DNA of 64,000 bases from Synechococcus sp. LTW-R (GCF_014217875.1 NZ_CP059060.1:62001-126000), one strand, 5' to 3'. Positions 1 to 9,601 are shown, counted from the first letter of the stretch. Numbers and translations: made by a program. The notes: generated by a model not told the origin, from the letters alone.

Positions 1-2451
1 GACTTCGGCCATGGCCAGACGCAGTGCCCCCGCCAGTTGTTCGCGCATGCCTCCACTGAGTCGCCCAAAGTCGTAGGCCTGGTTGTCTTGCAGCAGTTGC
101 AGTTGCTGGAAGCCGTATTTGGGATTGAACTCCAGTAGGGCCCGCTCAGATCCGGCATTCAGCAACACATCGAGATAGGGGTTGAGGGCGGCGCAGAGCG
201 GTTCGCTGTAGCGATTCGCGAGCTCGGCTTGGGCCTGATGGAAATGCTCCTGCAGGAGTTGGAGGGCTTGGGCTTCCCGCTCCTGCTGGCGCCTCTCCCG
301 TTGCACGTTCTCCAAGCGGGCCTGGGCCAGCTCCAGTTGCGCGCTGGGGTTTTGGGCTCCGAGGCTGGCGCAGCGTTGTTCGTTTTGACCCCGTTCATTC
401 AGCAGGAGTTCTTTCTCCTGGTTGAGTTGCTCGAGCAGTTGTGCGGCCCCCAAGGAGCCGGGGCGCTGCCGCTGCAACTGTTGGCGTTCGGCCTCGATGG
501 CGCCCAGGGTGCCTCGGCGTTGCAGAAGCTCCTGTTCGAGTTCCTTCAGCCGCTCGGCGCTGGCTTCGGCTGGGGCCTCCTCCTGCAGCCGGGCGTTCAG
601 CATTGCCAAGGACCCCGAGAGTTGCTCGAGGCGGCTTCGTTGTTGCTCGAGCTGGCGGGCCTGAACCTGCTCCTGTTGGCGCTCCTGGTTCTGCTGTTGT
701 TGCTGCGCCTCCAGAGCGCTGCTCTGCCGCTGGATGCTCTCGCGCAGCTCCGCATCCAGCGCTTCAAGTGCCGTAGGGGCATCCGGCAGTTCTTCGGGGC
801 TGGCCTGGGCGATCGCCCGCTCGAGCTCACCCTGCCGCGGCAGCAGTGCAGCGAGTCGCTCGCTGAGTCCGGACCAGGGGATGGCCTTGGCGGCTTGGCG
901 CAGGGTGGAGAGCTCCTGCTCGAGGCTTCGCCGTCGCTGCTCGATCGCCTCCGCCGCTTCGCTGTTGGCGACTCCGAGTTGTTTCGCGAGCAGCCCGCAG
1001 TCCTGATGGCAACGCTCCAGTTGGGCCTGGGACTGGGGCAGGGCGTCGCCGCCCCCGGGACTCACCCTCAGGCGCACCCCATCGCCGACCTGGAGATCGC
1101 TGATGCTGTTGAGTTGTCTCCGCTCACCTGGCTGGATCAGCGCTCCGCCCAGCTGGATGGCTTGATCGCTTTGGAGCACCTCAATGCTGGTGGCCATGGC
1201 CTCGAGCCGCGCTTCTGCTTGGGCGATGGCTTGCTCGGCCCGCCGCAAGCTGCGCACCTGTTCGGCGGTGATCATCGGCAGGTCGGCCAGGGTCTGCTTG
1301 AGCCGCGAGGCTTCCGCCTGCAGGCGGTTCATCTCCTGCTGATGGGCCTCGAGCTGTTGGCGTTCACGCCGCACTTGCTGTAGATCCAGCCGCTGGCGAA
1401 CCCGCTCTTGCTTAGCCCGCAGGTGTTGCAGGTGCTGCTCTGCTGCTTTGCTCTGCTGGGCCTGCCGCTCCTGGTCCGCGCTCCGCTGGGCCTGCTGCGT
1501 GAGGGCTTGCTCGAGTTGCTGTTGCAGTTGGCGTTGTTCCTTCTGTTGCTCCTGCTGGGTTCGCTCGAGCTCCTGCCGTTGTTTGTGTTGCCGCTCGAGG
1601 GCCTGGTGTTGGAGCAGCACCGGCTCGAGTTCGGCTTGGAGCAGGTGTTGGCGTTGCTCGAGTTCCCGCTCCCGCAGTAAGCCTGGCCGCAGGTCCTGAT
1701 CAATGCTGTTGAGGCGTTCGGCGATGGCCCCCAGCCGCTCCATCGCCTGCTCCAGCTCCAGCAGCTGTTGCTGGGCCGCATTGCACTGCTCAATGCCCTC
1801 CTCTTCCCGCTGGATGACCTGGGCGAGGGGGGAGCCGGCCTTGATGCGGCCCGTTGCGGTGAACAACTGCCCCAGCCGTTGCTGCAGTTGCTCGACCACT
1901 TGGCGATCGAGCGGTGACTGCATCGTCCCGAGGTTGGTCTTGGCTTGCAGTTGCTGCAGCAGCCGCTCGTAGTCGTAGCTCTCCGGTTTGCCCTCCAAGG
2001 GATTGAATCCCGAGTCCCCCTGGCGCACCCAGAGGTGGGCCCAGCGCTCGGGCAGTTGGGCAATTCGCCGCCCTTCGATGGGTCCCTCGAGGCCGAGCAG
2101 GCGAGCCAGCTCCTCTTCCGCGGCGGGACCGCTATGGGCTTGGCCCTGCTGGTTGCTCAGCTGACAGGTCCCGCCGGCGCCCGCAAAGCGTTTGCGCAAG
2201 GTCCATCGCTGTCCCTGGGCGGCAAAGCAGAGCTCGATCTCCGGTAGGCCGCCATGGGTGCGCGAGCGGAGTTCTTCGACGCCACGGCCGGTGGCGGTGG
2301 AGCGCAGGAAGAGGGTTTTGTGCAGCGCCTCCACCAGGGTGCTCTTGCCGGACTCATTGACCCCACCAATCAGGGTCAGCTGACGGCCAAAGCTCAGTTG
2401 CAGATCCAGGTGTTGGCGGACCCGTTGCAGGCGGCAGGAGAGCAGGTGCAT
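1..2451 (-). CDS. Rad50/SbcC-like AAA ATPase, C-terminal end outside window
   Basis: 817 codons are open from an ATG at 2451 to the window edge, so the gene is partial at its 3' end. Residues 29-38 read GGVNESGKST, a Walker A loop, and residues 798-805 read LSGGMREQ, an ABC signature motif. Between them lies a long Gln/Glu/Leu/Arg-rich stretch expected to be coiled coil. This is the split-ATPase layout of SMC/Rad50/SbcC proteins; Walker B and D-loop must lie beyond base 1. The start is 3 bases after the stop of the upstream nuclease gene, so the two form one transcription unit. Inferred role: ATPase of an Mre11-Rad50-type DNA end-processing complex. Long opposite-strand ORFs here are shadows of the GC-rich repetitive coding. 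Confidence 0.88.
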   Translation of the reverse strand, partial: MHLLSCRLQRVRQHLDLQLSFGRQLTLIGGVNESGKSTLVEALHKTLFLRSTATGRGVEELRSRTHGGLPEIELCFAAQGQRWTLRKRFAGAGGTCQLSNQQGQAHSGPAAEEELARLLGLEGPIEGRRIAQLPERWAHLWVRQGDSGFNPLEGKPESYDYERLLQQLQAKTNLGTMQSPLDRQVVEQLQQRLGQLFTATGRIKAGSPLAQVIQREEEGIEQCNAAQQQLLELEQAMERLGAIAERLNSIDQDLRPGLLRERELEQRQHLLQAELEPVLLQHQALERQHKQRQELERTQQEQQKEQRQLQQQLEQALTQQAQRSADQERQAQQSKAAEQHLQHLRAKQERVRQRLDLQQVRRERQQLEAHQQEMNRLQAEASRLKQTLADLPMITAEQVRSLRRAEQAIAQAEARLEAMATSIEVLQSDQAIQLGGALIQPGERRQLNSISDLQVGDGVRLRVSPGGGDALPQSQAQLERCHQDCGLLAKQLGVANSEAAEAIEQRRRSLEQELSTLRQAAKAIPWSGLSERLAALLPRQGELERAIAQASPEELPDAPTALEALDAELRESIQRQSSALEAQQQQQNQERQQEQVQARQLEQQRSRLEQLSGSLAMLNARLQEEAPAEASAERLKELEQELLQRRGTLGAIEAERQQLQRQRPGSLGAAQLLEQLNQEKELLLNERGQNEQRCASLGAQNPSAQLELAQARLENVQRERRQQEREAQALQLLQEHFHQAQAELANRYSEPLCAALNPYLDVLLNAGSERALLEFNPKYGFQQLQLLQDNQAYDFGRLSGGMREQLAGALRLAMAEV

Positions 2452-2454
2452 GGC

Positions 2455-3633
2455 TCAGGTCCCCGCGCAGCGGTGCAGTTCGGCCAGGGCCAGCTGGAGG
2501 AGTTCGCGGCGTTCCTCGACCAGTGCGCTGTCACCCAGTTCGCTTTGGAGGCGCTGGGCAACGTTGGCGATCAACGGGTCGCTGGGCCGTTGGCTGAGGG
2601 CCCGGAGCTCGCTGGGGTCTGGAGCCTGGGCGCAGCGACCCCGGCGCTTCAGCCGCAGGAGTTGGGCCTCGAGGCGCTCCAGCAGGGCGTCGTAGCGGCG
2701 ATGGCCCTCGAGGCTCAAACTGCCGCTCTCCTCGAGTAGGAGGAGATGCCCTCCGGGTTCATCCCCGAGCAGGGTCTGGAGTGTCGCTTCAAAGTGCTCC
2801 AGCTCGTCGTCGCCACTCAGGTGGACCGCCGTGGTGTGCCATTGCAGGGCTGCAGTGGGGAGTGGTGAGACCTGGGGCGGCACTCCCCGTTCGACGTGGA
2901 CCGCCAGCACGACACCATCGCGGTAGGCGTCATGGCGGGGAAAGCGATCGGGCTCCGGGGTCCCGCTGTACCAGCCCCTGGCATGAACCTGTTTGAGGCC
3001 ATGCCAATCGCCGAGGGCGACGTAGTCCAGCTGCCCCATCAGTCCGTCGTCCAGGCGCAGTTGGTTCTGGCTGCTGGCGAGGTTGTCTCCATCCGCGTCC
3101 AGGTCCTCGGAGCCGAAGCCATGGATGGAGCCATGGGCCAGGAGGATTCGGGGGCGGTCGCTCGGGAGAGCCTCCCAATCGATGCTGCGCACCCAAGCGG
3201 TGGGGTCCTGGCTGTCTGTTCGGCGCAGTAGGGGGCAGGGCAGCACAATCGCCTGCTCCAGCACGAGCGGTTCGCGGTTCAGGAGCACCTGCAGGTTGGG
3301 GGCCCGTCGCTGGCACTCCTCCTGGAAAAAGCGTTGGTGCCAGACGCTGCCTGGGGCGCCGTGGTCATGGTTCCCGGGGATGACCAGCACTGGACAGCTC
3401 AGTCGCCCGAGGGCTTGGCAGACGGCGCTGATGTCGCTGCTGCTCGGGGTTGGTGAGTCGAAGAGATCCCCTGCGACAAGCAGAAAGGCGGCCTGCTGAT
3501 CCCGGGCGCACTGGCCGATGCGATCGATGGCCTCAATGCGCACCTGCCGCAACTTGGCCCGCTTGTCAGGGTCCTCGACCCGGGCGTAGGGCTTGCCGAT
3601 CTGCCAGTCGGCACTGTGCAGAAAGGACAACAT
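2455..3633 (-). CDS. SbcD/Mre11-like metallophosphoesterase (DNA repair exonuclease)
   Basis: A 392-residue calcineurin-like phosphoesterase. Visible motifs are HSADWQIGK at residues 6-14, GDLFDSPT at 55-62 and GNHDHG at 87-92, which build the two-metal site of Mre11/SbcD nucleases. The first motif is D-x-Q instead of the textbook D-x-H. The partner ATPase starts 3 bases downstream on the same strand, so they are very probably co-translated. Inferred function: nuclease subunit that opens and trims DNA ends or hairpins. The N-terminal MLSFLHSADWQIG fits the usual start of the family. The C-terminal third is less conserved and I cannot assign it. Confidence 0.88.
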   Translation of the reverse strand: MLSFLHSADWQIGKPYARVEDPDKRAKLRQVRIEAIDRIGQCARDQQAAFLLVAGDLFDSPTPSSSDISAVCQALGRLSCPVLVIPGNHDHGAPGSVWHQRFFQEECQRRAPNLQVLLNREPLVLEQAIVLPCPLLRRTDSQDPTAWVRSIDWEALPSDRPRILLAHGSIHGFGSEDLDADGDNLASSQNQLRLDDGLMGQLDYVALGDWHGLKQVHARGWYSGTPEPDRFPRHDAYRDGVVLAVHVERGVPPQVSPLPTAALQWHTTAVHLSGDDELEHFEATLQTLLGDEPGGHLLLLEESGSLSLEGHRRYDALLERLEAQLLRLKRRGRCAQAPDPSELRALSQRPSDPLIANVAQRLQSELGDSALVEERRELLQLALAELHRCAGT

Positions 3634-3691
3634 GAGACGACGAATGAGATGTCAGTAAATACCGCTGAACGGATATTCCGTTGTCGCGGAA

Positions 3692-5080
3692 TCAATTCCT
3701 TTTCAAACAAAGCACCAGTGATCTGAAATGCTCGCCCCGCGCTTCAAAGTCGCGGTATTGGTCGAAGCTGGCGCAGGCCGGTGAGAGCAGGACGGCGCGG
3801 CAGTCTCCCCCTTGGCTCAGGCGCTGGGCCGCCGCCACGGCAGCGCCCAGATCGTCGCAGCATTCGATCACCCCGTCGTACCCGCTGGCGTGCAGCAACT
3901 CCTGGAAGTGGGACTGGGCGGCACCAAACAGCACCACGGCCTTGGCTTTGCGTTGCAGGGCAGCGATCCAGGCGCCCGCATCCCCCTGCTTGGCTTCGCC
4001 GCCGGCCAGGGCCACCAGCGGGCCCTCGACGGCCCTCAGGGCCACTTCGGCCGCGTCGTAGTTCGTGGCTTTGCTGTCGTTGATCCAGGCGACCCCATCG
4101 AGGTTGCGGATCAGCTCCAGGCGGTGGGGCACACCCGGGAATGCCCGTAGGGCCGCTTCCATCGAGGGGCCGCTGAGCCCCAGCTCGAGGCCAACGGCCA
4201 CGGCCATCACCATGTTCTGGCGGTTATGGGCCCCCGGCATGGCCAGGGCATCGGCCGCCAAGAGCGCGCCGCTGCTGTGCATGACCTGATCCCCCTCGAT
4301 CCAGAGCCAGGGATCAATGCCTTTGCCGAGGGCCGCTTCCCTGGACTCCGCCGTCGTCCAGCGGACGTTGCTCCAGCTCGCGGCATGGGCGCAGAGGTCC
4401 GGGTCATCGGCGTTCAGCACTGGGATGGCCGAGCGCTCCAGCAGGCCCCGTTTGATTGCCCGGTAGTTCTCCAGGGTTCCGTGGCGCTCGAGGTGATCGG
4501 GGGTCAGGGTGGTCCAGAGGCCGATGGCCGGTGCCAACTCCAGGGCCGATTCGATCTGATAGCTGCTCAGCTCGACCACCAGGGCCTGGGGAGGCGTTTG
4601 CCCGTCTTGAAACCGTTCGAGCGCCAACTCCGCAGCGGAGTGGCCGACGTTGCCGCACATCGGCGCATCGAGGCCGCCCTGCTCCAGCAGGTGGGCCACC
4701 AGGTGGGTGACGGTTGTTTTGCCGTTCGTGCCGGTGATCCCAATCCAGGGGGTGGGCTGGCTGGCCTCCCAGGCCGTGCTGATCTCGCCGTTGGTGGGGA
4801 TCCCCCGGTCGCGCAGCCAGTCCAGGGTGGGGTGGTCCCAGCGGATGCCCGGACTGACGATCACCCGTTCGCAGGTCGCCAGGAGCGGCTCGAAACTGTC
4901 CGGCGTCAGGGGCCTGCCCAGTTCAACGGCGATGCCTTCGGCACGCAGCCCCTCGGCTTTGCGTTGATGCTCCGGCCCCTCACCGCTCTCCAAGACGAGA
5001 ACGTCGGCGCCCTGCCTGGACAAGAGTCGGGCGGCACCCAGTCCAGATCGGCCCAGCCCGAGAACCACGGTCACTGGCAT
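3692..5080 (-). CDS. murD: UDP-N-acetylmuramoylalanine--D-glutamate ligase MurD
   Basis: A 462-residue Mur ligase of normal MurD length. It adds D-glutamate to UDP-MurNAc-L-Ala in the cytoplasmic stage of peptidoglycan synthesis. The N-terminal nucleotide-binding stretch begins MPVTVVLGLGRSGLG, the ATP loop GITGTNGKTT is at residues 114-123, and the central NDSKATN motif typical of MurD is present. It lies alone between the SbcD-like gene and tRNA-Val, about 60 bases from the former. No other mur gene is in the window. Confidence 0.95.
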   Translation of the reverse strand: MPVTVVLGLGRSGLGAARLLSRQGADVLVLESGEGPEHQRKAEGLRAEGIAVELGRPLTPDSFEPLLATCERVIVSPGIRWDHPTLDWLRDRGIPTNGEISTAWEASQPTPWIGITGTNGKTTVTHLVAHLLEQGGLDAPMCGNVGHSAAELALERFQDGQTPPQALVVELSSYQIESALELAPAIGLWTTLTPDHLERHGTLENYRAIKRGLLERSAIPVLNADDPDLCAHAASWSNVRWTTAESREAALGKGIDPWLWIEGDQVMHSSGALLAADALAMPGAHNRQNMVMAVAVGLELGLSGPSMEAALRAFPGVPHRLELIRNLDGVAWINDSKATNYDAAEVALRAVEGPLVALAGGEAKQGDAGAWIAALQRKAKAVVLFGAAQSHFQELLHASGYDGVIECCDDLGAAVAAAQRLSQGGDCRAVLLSPACASFDQYRDFEARGEHFRSLVLCLKRN

Positions 5081-5103
5081 GGCCTGAAGCTGGATTGAAA
5101 AGT

Positions 5104-5174
5104 GGGCGATACTGGAATCGAACCAGTGACTCCTACCGTGTCAAGGTAGTGCTCTACCTCTGAGCTAATCGCCC
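5104..5174 (-). tRNA. tRNA-Val(GAC)
   Basis: Read on the minus strand the sequence folds as a cloverleaf: acceptor GGGCGAT pairs with ATCGCCC, the D arm contains AGCTCAGAGGTAGAGC, the anticodon stem-loop is CTACC-TTGACAC-GGTAG with anticodon GAC, and the T arm contains GGTTCGATTCC. The 3' CCA is not encoded. Confidence 0.95.
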
Positions 5175-5214
5175 TCAGAAGCCTCTCGGCTTGAGGAACT
5201 TAGCAGTCGGTGGA

Positions 5215-5997
5215 TCAGCGTCTCTGCATGGTCAGTCGCCAGCGATCCCGCTTGGTCGGCTGAATCTCCAGGATCTCCAGCTCTCCGCGGCCGTCGAGGC
5301 GAATGCGGTCGCCTTGTTTGAGCTCACGGCTGGGGCTGGTGACCACCATCCAGTTCACCCGAACCGCGCCGGAACGGATCCAGTCGGCCATCTTGTTGCG
5401 GGAGACCCCAAGGCCCGCGGAGGCCACGGCGTCCAGGCGCAGCGAGGCCTCGACACTGCTGAGCTGCTTCGGACTGCGGCTGGCGGGACGTTGCAGCCCA
5501 CTGATCTCAAGGGGTTCGGTTTGGACCTCGACGCTGCGCACCTGTGCCCTTTGCCCCTGCCAGGCGTCGGCGACCTCGTCGCGCACGATCAGCTGCGCTC
5601 CGCGGTCACCGCGCATCCAGATGTCCCCCAGATCTCCGGGTTGGGCCCCCGCAGCAATCAGGCCCGTACGGACGTCCGCGGGTTCAGCCGGGTCAAAGAG
5701 GAAGTTCCCGCTGACCACCAGCCCCCGCAGCGGTGCGGCCGGGATCTCGCCATCACTGATTTCGACCCGGCGCAGGAGCAGCCGCCGGCGTTCGGCCTGG
5801 GGCCAGCCACCGTCACTGGCCAGGCGCAGTTCGGTCAGGCTTCCGAAGCGCTGCTCGGCCTCCTCCAGCAGGTCGGCGGCGAGAAAGTCACTCCAGATCG
5901 GTTCCCAGGTGCGCAGGGCTTGCTCGGCTAGGCCAATCAGCCTCCCCATGGCCGCGGGGTTGCGGCAGCCCTGCAGCAGCTCATCGCGCGGAAGCAT
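5215..5997 (-). CDS. Photosystem II S4 domain protein (YlmH-like RNA-binding protein)
   Basis: A 260-residue protein whose last ~75 residues form an S4 RNA-binding domain (SSVEASLRLDAVASAGLGVS, then NKMADWIRSGAVRVNW, then LKQGDRIRL). The whole matches the cyanobacterial/plastid family called photosystem II S4 domain protein, related to Bacillus YlmH. A role in photosystem II assembly or RNA binding is family knowledge; the sequence only shows the S4 fold. It sits just downstream (11 bases) of a membrane protein gene on the same strand. Confidence 0.85.
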   Translation of the reverse strand: MLPRDELLQGCRNPAAMGRLIGLAEQALRTWEPIWSDFLAADLLEEAEQRFGSLTELRLASDGGWPQAERRRLLLRRVEISDGEIPAAPLRGLVVSGNFLFDPAEPADVRTGLIAAGAQPGDLGDIWMRGDRGAQLIVRDEVADAWQGQRAQVRSVEVQTEPLEISGLQRPASRSPKQLSSVEASLRLDAVASAGLGVSRNKMADWIRSGAVRVNWMVVTSPSRELKQGDRIRLDGRGELEILEIQPTKRDRWRLTMQRR

Positions 5998-6008
5998 CGG
6001 CGCCGCTC

Positions 6009-6512
6009 CTAGTTGTCGCCGAGTCGCACCACGCTTTGTGGCTTGGCCTCCTGGAGCCGGGTCCAGGGCACCTCAACACCGGTGGCGGTTTCCAGCAGCA
6101 GCAGCCAATTGCCCTCCTCGAGGCGGTTGCGTAGCGCGCGGATGCGGTCGTCGCTGTCGGAGCTGACGCTGGCTGCCGCGGCATAGCTGCCCATCAGGCC
6201 TGAACCGAGGCCGAGCAGGCCACCGATGAGATGGGAGCCCACCTCGCCGGCAAAGGCGAAGGTGTCGAGGTCGGTCATGAAGGTGAACGTCACCCCGGCG
6301 AAGAATCCGAAGGGCATCAGCCAGGTCGCCATTCCCTTCTGACGCCGCTTGCGGGCAATCGAGGGGTTGAGCTCATCCACGTCGGCCATCGCGGTTTCTC
6401 CCGCGCCGACGGCGACCAGGCGCGCCGGGGCGGGGCTTAAGGAGGCCAACTGTTCTTTGAGCTGGTGCAATCGCTTTCGCGACGAGAGCACCACCACCAC
6501 GCTGCTGCCCAC
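6009..6512 (-). CDS. Conserved hypothetical membrane protein
   Basis: A 167-residue protein with two likely membrane segments: one around WLMPFGFFAGVTFTF and a Gly/Ala-rich one around HLIGGLLGLGSGLMGSYAAA. The N-terminus (MGSSVVVVLSSRKRLHQLKEQL) is short and basic, and a soluble C-terminal tail follows the second segment. It is 11 bases upstream of the S4 gene and probably shares its transcript. I do not recognise a functional family. It diverges from serA. Confidence 0.6.
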   Translation of the reverse strand: MGSSVVVVLSSRKRLHQLKEQLASLSPAPARLVAVGAGETAMADVDELNPSIARKRRQKGMATWLMPFGFFAGVTFTFMTDLDTFAFAGEVGSHLIGGLLGLGSGLMGSYAAAASVSSDSDDRIRALRNRLEEGNWLLLLETATGVEVPWTRLQEAKPQSVVRLGDN

Positions 6513-6618
6513 GGGTCACGCTTCAGACCTGCCGATTCTCCATGCTCCGGCCGGCCGCTGTGGGGGCTTCAAGGTCCCTCTCTACACTTCACCTCCGGCC
6601 GCTCCACCCCGCCGGGTC

Positions 6619-8205
6619 ATGACGAAGGTTCTGGTATCCGATCCCATCGATCAAACAGGGATCGACATCCTGTCCCAGGTGGCTCAGGTGGATGTGCGAA
6701 CGGGCCTGCCACCGGAAGAGCTGAAGTCGATCATTGGCGACTACGACGCCTTGATGATCCGCTCCGGCACCACGGTGACCGCCGACATCATTGAGGCGGC
6801 CTCCAAGCTGCGGATCATCGGCCGGGCTGGCGTCGGCGTCGACAACGTGGACGTGCCCGCGGCGACCAAGCGCGGCGTGATTGTCGTGAATTCCCCCGAG
6901 GGGAACACGATTGCGGCGGCTGAGCATGCCTTGGCCTTGATGCTGTCGCTCTCCCGGCACGTCCCCCACGCCCATGGCAGCACCATGGCTGGCGGCTGGG
7001 ACCGCAAGAAATACGTCGGCAACGAGCTTTACAAGAAAAAGCTGGGTGTGGTCGGCCTGGGCAAGATCGGCTCCCACGTCGCCCGTGTCGCCAAGGCGAT
7101 GGGCATGGACGTGATGGCCTACGACCCCTTCGTCTCGGCTGAGCGGGCTCAACAAATGCAGGTGCGTCTCCAGGAGCTCCCCGCCCTGTTCGCTGAGGCC
7201 GACTACGTCAGCCTCCACCTGCCCCGCACCCCGGACACCGAAAACCTGGTGAACGCGGAGCTGCTGCGCACCATGAAGCCCACCGCGCGGATCGTGAACT
7301 GCGCCCGCGGCGGAATCATCGATGAAGCGGCCCTCGCCGAGGCCGTCGAGAACGGCGTCATCGCCGGTGCGGCCCTGGACGTCTACGCCAAGGAGCCCCT
7401 CGCCGCCGACAGCCCCCTGCGCAAGGTCAGCGAGCGCCTGATCTTGACCCCCCACCTGGGTGCGTCCACCGAAGAGGCCCAAGAAAACGTCGCGGTTGAC
7501 GTGGCGGAGCAGATCCGTGACGTCCTGCTGGGTCTTCCCGCCCGCAGCGCCGTGAACATCCCCGGCCTGAATGCCGAGGTGATGGAGCGCCTGAAGCCCC
7601 ACCTGCAGCTGGCCGAGATCCTGGGACAACTGGTCAGCCAGCTGGCCGGTGGTCAGATCAGCGAGCTCGAGGTGCGTCTGCAGGGTGAATTCGCCAACCA
7701 CCCCGCCCAGCCCCTGGTGATTGCGTCCCAGAAGGGTCTGCTCTCCACCGCCCTGGGCGATTCGATCAACTTCGTGAACGCCGGCCTGGAAGCCAAGGAG
7801 CGCGGCATCCACGTCGTCGAGGTCAAAGATGACGCGGCCCGTGACTTCGCCGGTGGTTCGCTGCAGCTCAGCGCCAAGGGCGCCAACGGCACCCACGTGG
7901 TGACCGGTGCCGTCTTCGCCGACGGCGAGTTGCGGGTGACCACCATCGACGAGTTCCCCGTCAGCGTGACCCCGAGTAAGCACATGCTCTTCACCCGCCA
8001 CCGCGACATGCCCGGGATCATTGGCCACATCGGCTCGGTCCTTGGCGAGCACAACGTCAACATTGCTTCGATGCAGGTGGGACGCCGGATCGTTCGCGGT
8101 GATGCCGTGATGGTGCTCAGCCTCGATGACCCCCTGCCCGCGGATCTGCTGGCCGGCATTCATGCCATTGAGGGCATTCAGCAGGCTCACCCCGTCACCC
8201 TCTGA
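6619..8205 (+). CDS. serA: D-3-phosphoglycerate dehydrogenase SerA
   Basis: A 528-residue enzyme that oxidises 3-phosphoglycerate in the first step of serine synthesis. The NAD-binding motif VGLGKIGS is at residues 145-152; catalytic-region motifs CARGGIIDE and LTPHLGAST follow; the last ~75 residues (MLFTRHRDMPGIIGHIGSVL onward) are an ACT domain, giving the long SerA form with an intervening domain. The frame is open upstream to 6349, but MTKVLVSDPID at 6619 is the natural N-terminus. prmA follows after 5 bases. Confidence 0.96.
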   Translation: MTKVLVSDPIDQTGIDILSQVAQVDVRTGLPPEELKSIIGDYDALMIRSGTTVTADIIEAASKLRIIGRAGVGVDNVDVPAATKRGVIVVNSPEGNTIAAAEHALALMLSLSRHVPHAHGSTMAGGWDRKKYVGNELYKKKLGVVGLGKIGSHVARVAKAMGMDVMAYDPFVSAERAQQMQVRLQELPALFAEADYVSLHLPRTPDTENLVNAELLRTMKPTARIVNCARGGIIDEAALAEAVENGVIAGAALDVYAKEPLAADSPLRKVSERLILTPHLGASTEEAQENVAVDVAEQIRDVLLGLPARSAVNIPGLNAEVMERLKPHLQLAEILGQLVSQLAGGQISELEVRLQGEFANHPAQPLVIASQKGLLSTALGDSINFVNAGLEAKERGIHVVEVKDDAARDFAGGSLQLSAKGANGTHVVTGAVFADGELRVTTIDEFPVSVTPSKHMLFTRHRDMPGIIGHIGSVLGEHNVNIASMQVGRRIVRGDAVMVLSLDDPLPADLLAGIHAIEGIQQAHPVTL

Positions 8206-8210
8206 TTGCG

Positions 8211-9122
8211 ATGGCCCTGGCTTGGTGGCGGCTTGAGCTGCTTGCGCTTCCAGAACTCGAGGAATCGCTGACCTGGAAGCTCAATGCCCTCGGGATTCCC
8301 CGGGTGGCGGTGCGGCACAGCCCCGAGCAGCCCCAAGATCGGAAGTTGGTGGCCTGGTTGCCGGCCTCAGATTGGCCGGAGAGCGAACGCCAGCAGCTCG
8401 AGCAGGCCCTCAAGCCCCTCGCGGACACCTTTGGGTTGGCCCTGCCGACCATCCATTGGTTCGAGCAGGACGACGAGGACTGGAGCCTGAGCTGGAAGCA
8501 GCACTGGGAACCCGATCCGGTCGGCCAGCGCCTCTTGATCCTTCCGGCCTGGCTGGAGCTGCCCCCCGAGCACGCCGACCGTCAGGTGATTCGGATGGAC
8601 CCCGGCAGTGCCTTTGGCACGGGGAGCCATCCCACGACACGGCTCTGCCTGGAGGCGATCGAGGAGCTTTCAGACGAGCGTGGCGGCAGCCTGGGCTCCA
8701 TTCACGTGGCCGATCTGGGCTGCGGCAGCGGGATTTTGGGGATCGCCGCCCTGCTTGAGGGCGCCAGCAGCGTGGCGGCCGCCGATACGGACTTTCTGGC
8801 GGTCCGCGCCACCCGAGACAACGCCGTGGTCAGCGGCTTCGAGGAGCAGTTCCAGGTTGATCTGGGCTCGATTGAACGCTTGGCCGTGCTGCTCGAGGGG
8901 CGCCCGGCGGACCTGCTGCTCTGCAACATCCTTGCCCCGGTGATTGAGGCCCTCTGCCCTGCCTTTGACACCGTCCTGGCTCCAGGCGGCCTCGGCCTCC
9001 TCAGTGGCCTGTTGGTGAGTCAGGCCCCGCGCCTGCAGGAGGTCCTCGCGGAGCAGGGCTGGAGTGCGGAACTCACCGCTCAGCAGAGCCAGTGGGGCCT
9101 GATGACCATCAGGCGCTCCTGA
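8211..9122 (+). CDS. prmA: Ribosomal protein L11 methyltransferase PrmA
   Basis: A 303-residue SAM-dependent methyltransferase. The N-terminal ~100 residues are the substrate-recognition part, and the SAM site VADLGCGSGILGIAAL lies around residue 167, followed by the NxL-type motif LLCNILAPVI. The motif DPGSAFGTGSHPTT before the SAM site is characteristic of PrmA. It trimethylates ribosomal protein L11. It is 5 bases after serA, so probably co-transcribed with it. Confidence 0.93.
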   Translation: MALAWWRLELLALPELEESLTWKLNALGIPRVAVRHSPEQPQDRKLVAWLPASDWPESERQQLEQALKPLADTFGLALPTIHWFEQDDEDWSLSWKQHWEPDPVGQRLLILPAWLELPPEHADRQVIRMDPGSAFGTGSHPTTRLCLEAIEELSDERGGSLGSIHVADLGCGSGILGIAALLEGASSVAAADTDFLAVRATRDNAVVSGFEEQFQVDLGSIERLAVLLEGRPADLLLCNILAPVIEALCPAFDTVLAPGGLGLLSGLLVSQAPRLQEVLAEQGWSAELTAQQSQWGLMTIRRS

Positions 9123-9301
9123 CAAAAATCCAAAACAGCGGCTTGTTGCATAAGTCACGCTGATGTGTGCCCTTGGTTCCCATTGGCCTTCGCCTTGGGA
9201 TCCCCTCGAAAGCCCAGGAACTGCCCTTGTCGGATGTAGGAAGGGTCCGTCCTACAGGGCCTGGGTGTTTTCTCCAGGAGCCTGTGAGCCCCATTCCTTT
9301 C

Positions 9302-9601
9302 ATGGCTTCCTACAAGGTCACCCTCATCAGCGAGGCAGAGGGCCTCAACAAGACCATCGAGGTTCCTGACGACCAGTACATCCTCGATGCCGCCGAAGAG
9401 CAGGGCATTGATCTCCCCTACTCCTGCCGTGCTGGTGCTTGCAGCACCTGCGCCGGCAAGATCACCGCTGGCACCGTCGACCAGTCCGACCAGAGCTTCC
9501 TCGACGACGACCAGATCGAAGCTGGTTTCGTTCTGACCTGCGTGGCTTACCCCACCAGCGACTGCACCATCAAGACCCACGCCGAAGAAGAGCTGTACTG
9601 A
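9302..9601 (+). CDS. petF: Plant-type [2Fe-2S] ferredoxin
   Basis: A 99-residue ferredoxin starting [14 protein letters not shown]. The cluster ligands C42, C47, C50 and C80 are in the standard C-x4-C-x2-C...C arrangement ([10 protein letters not shown] and LTC). It carries electrons from photosystem I to FNR and other reductases. The frame extends upstream, but this start gives the normal ferredoxin length. About 180 bases of non-coding DNA precede it, consistent with its own promoter, and a strong terminator follows. Confidence 0.96.
   Translation: MASYKVTLISEAEGLNKTIEVPDDQYILDAAEEQGIDLPYSCRAGACSTCAGKITAGTVDQSDQSFLDDDQIEAGFVLTCVAYPTSDCTIKTHAEEELY

Noticed and set aside
229-1383. Long plus-strand ORF of 384 codons at the left end
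   Set aside because: It is antisense to the Rad50/SbcC-like coding sequence, which has a Walker A loop, an ABC signature and a coupled start. GC-rich Leu/Gln-rich coding produces long shadow frames on the other strand.
6589-8190. 533-codon minus-strand ORF over serA
   Set aside because: It is a shadow of serA; composition is His/Gly/Val-rich with no motif.
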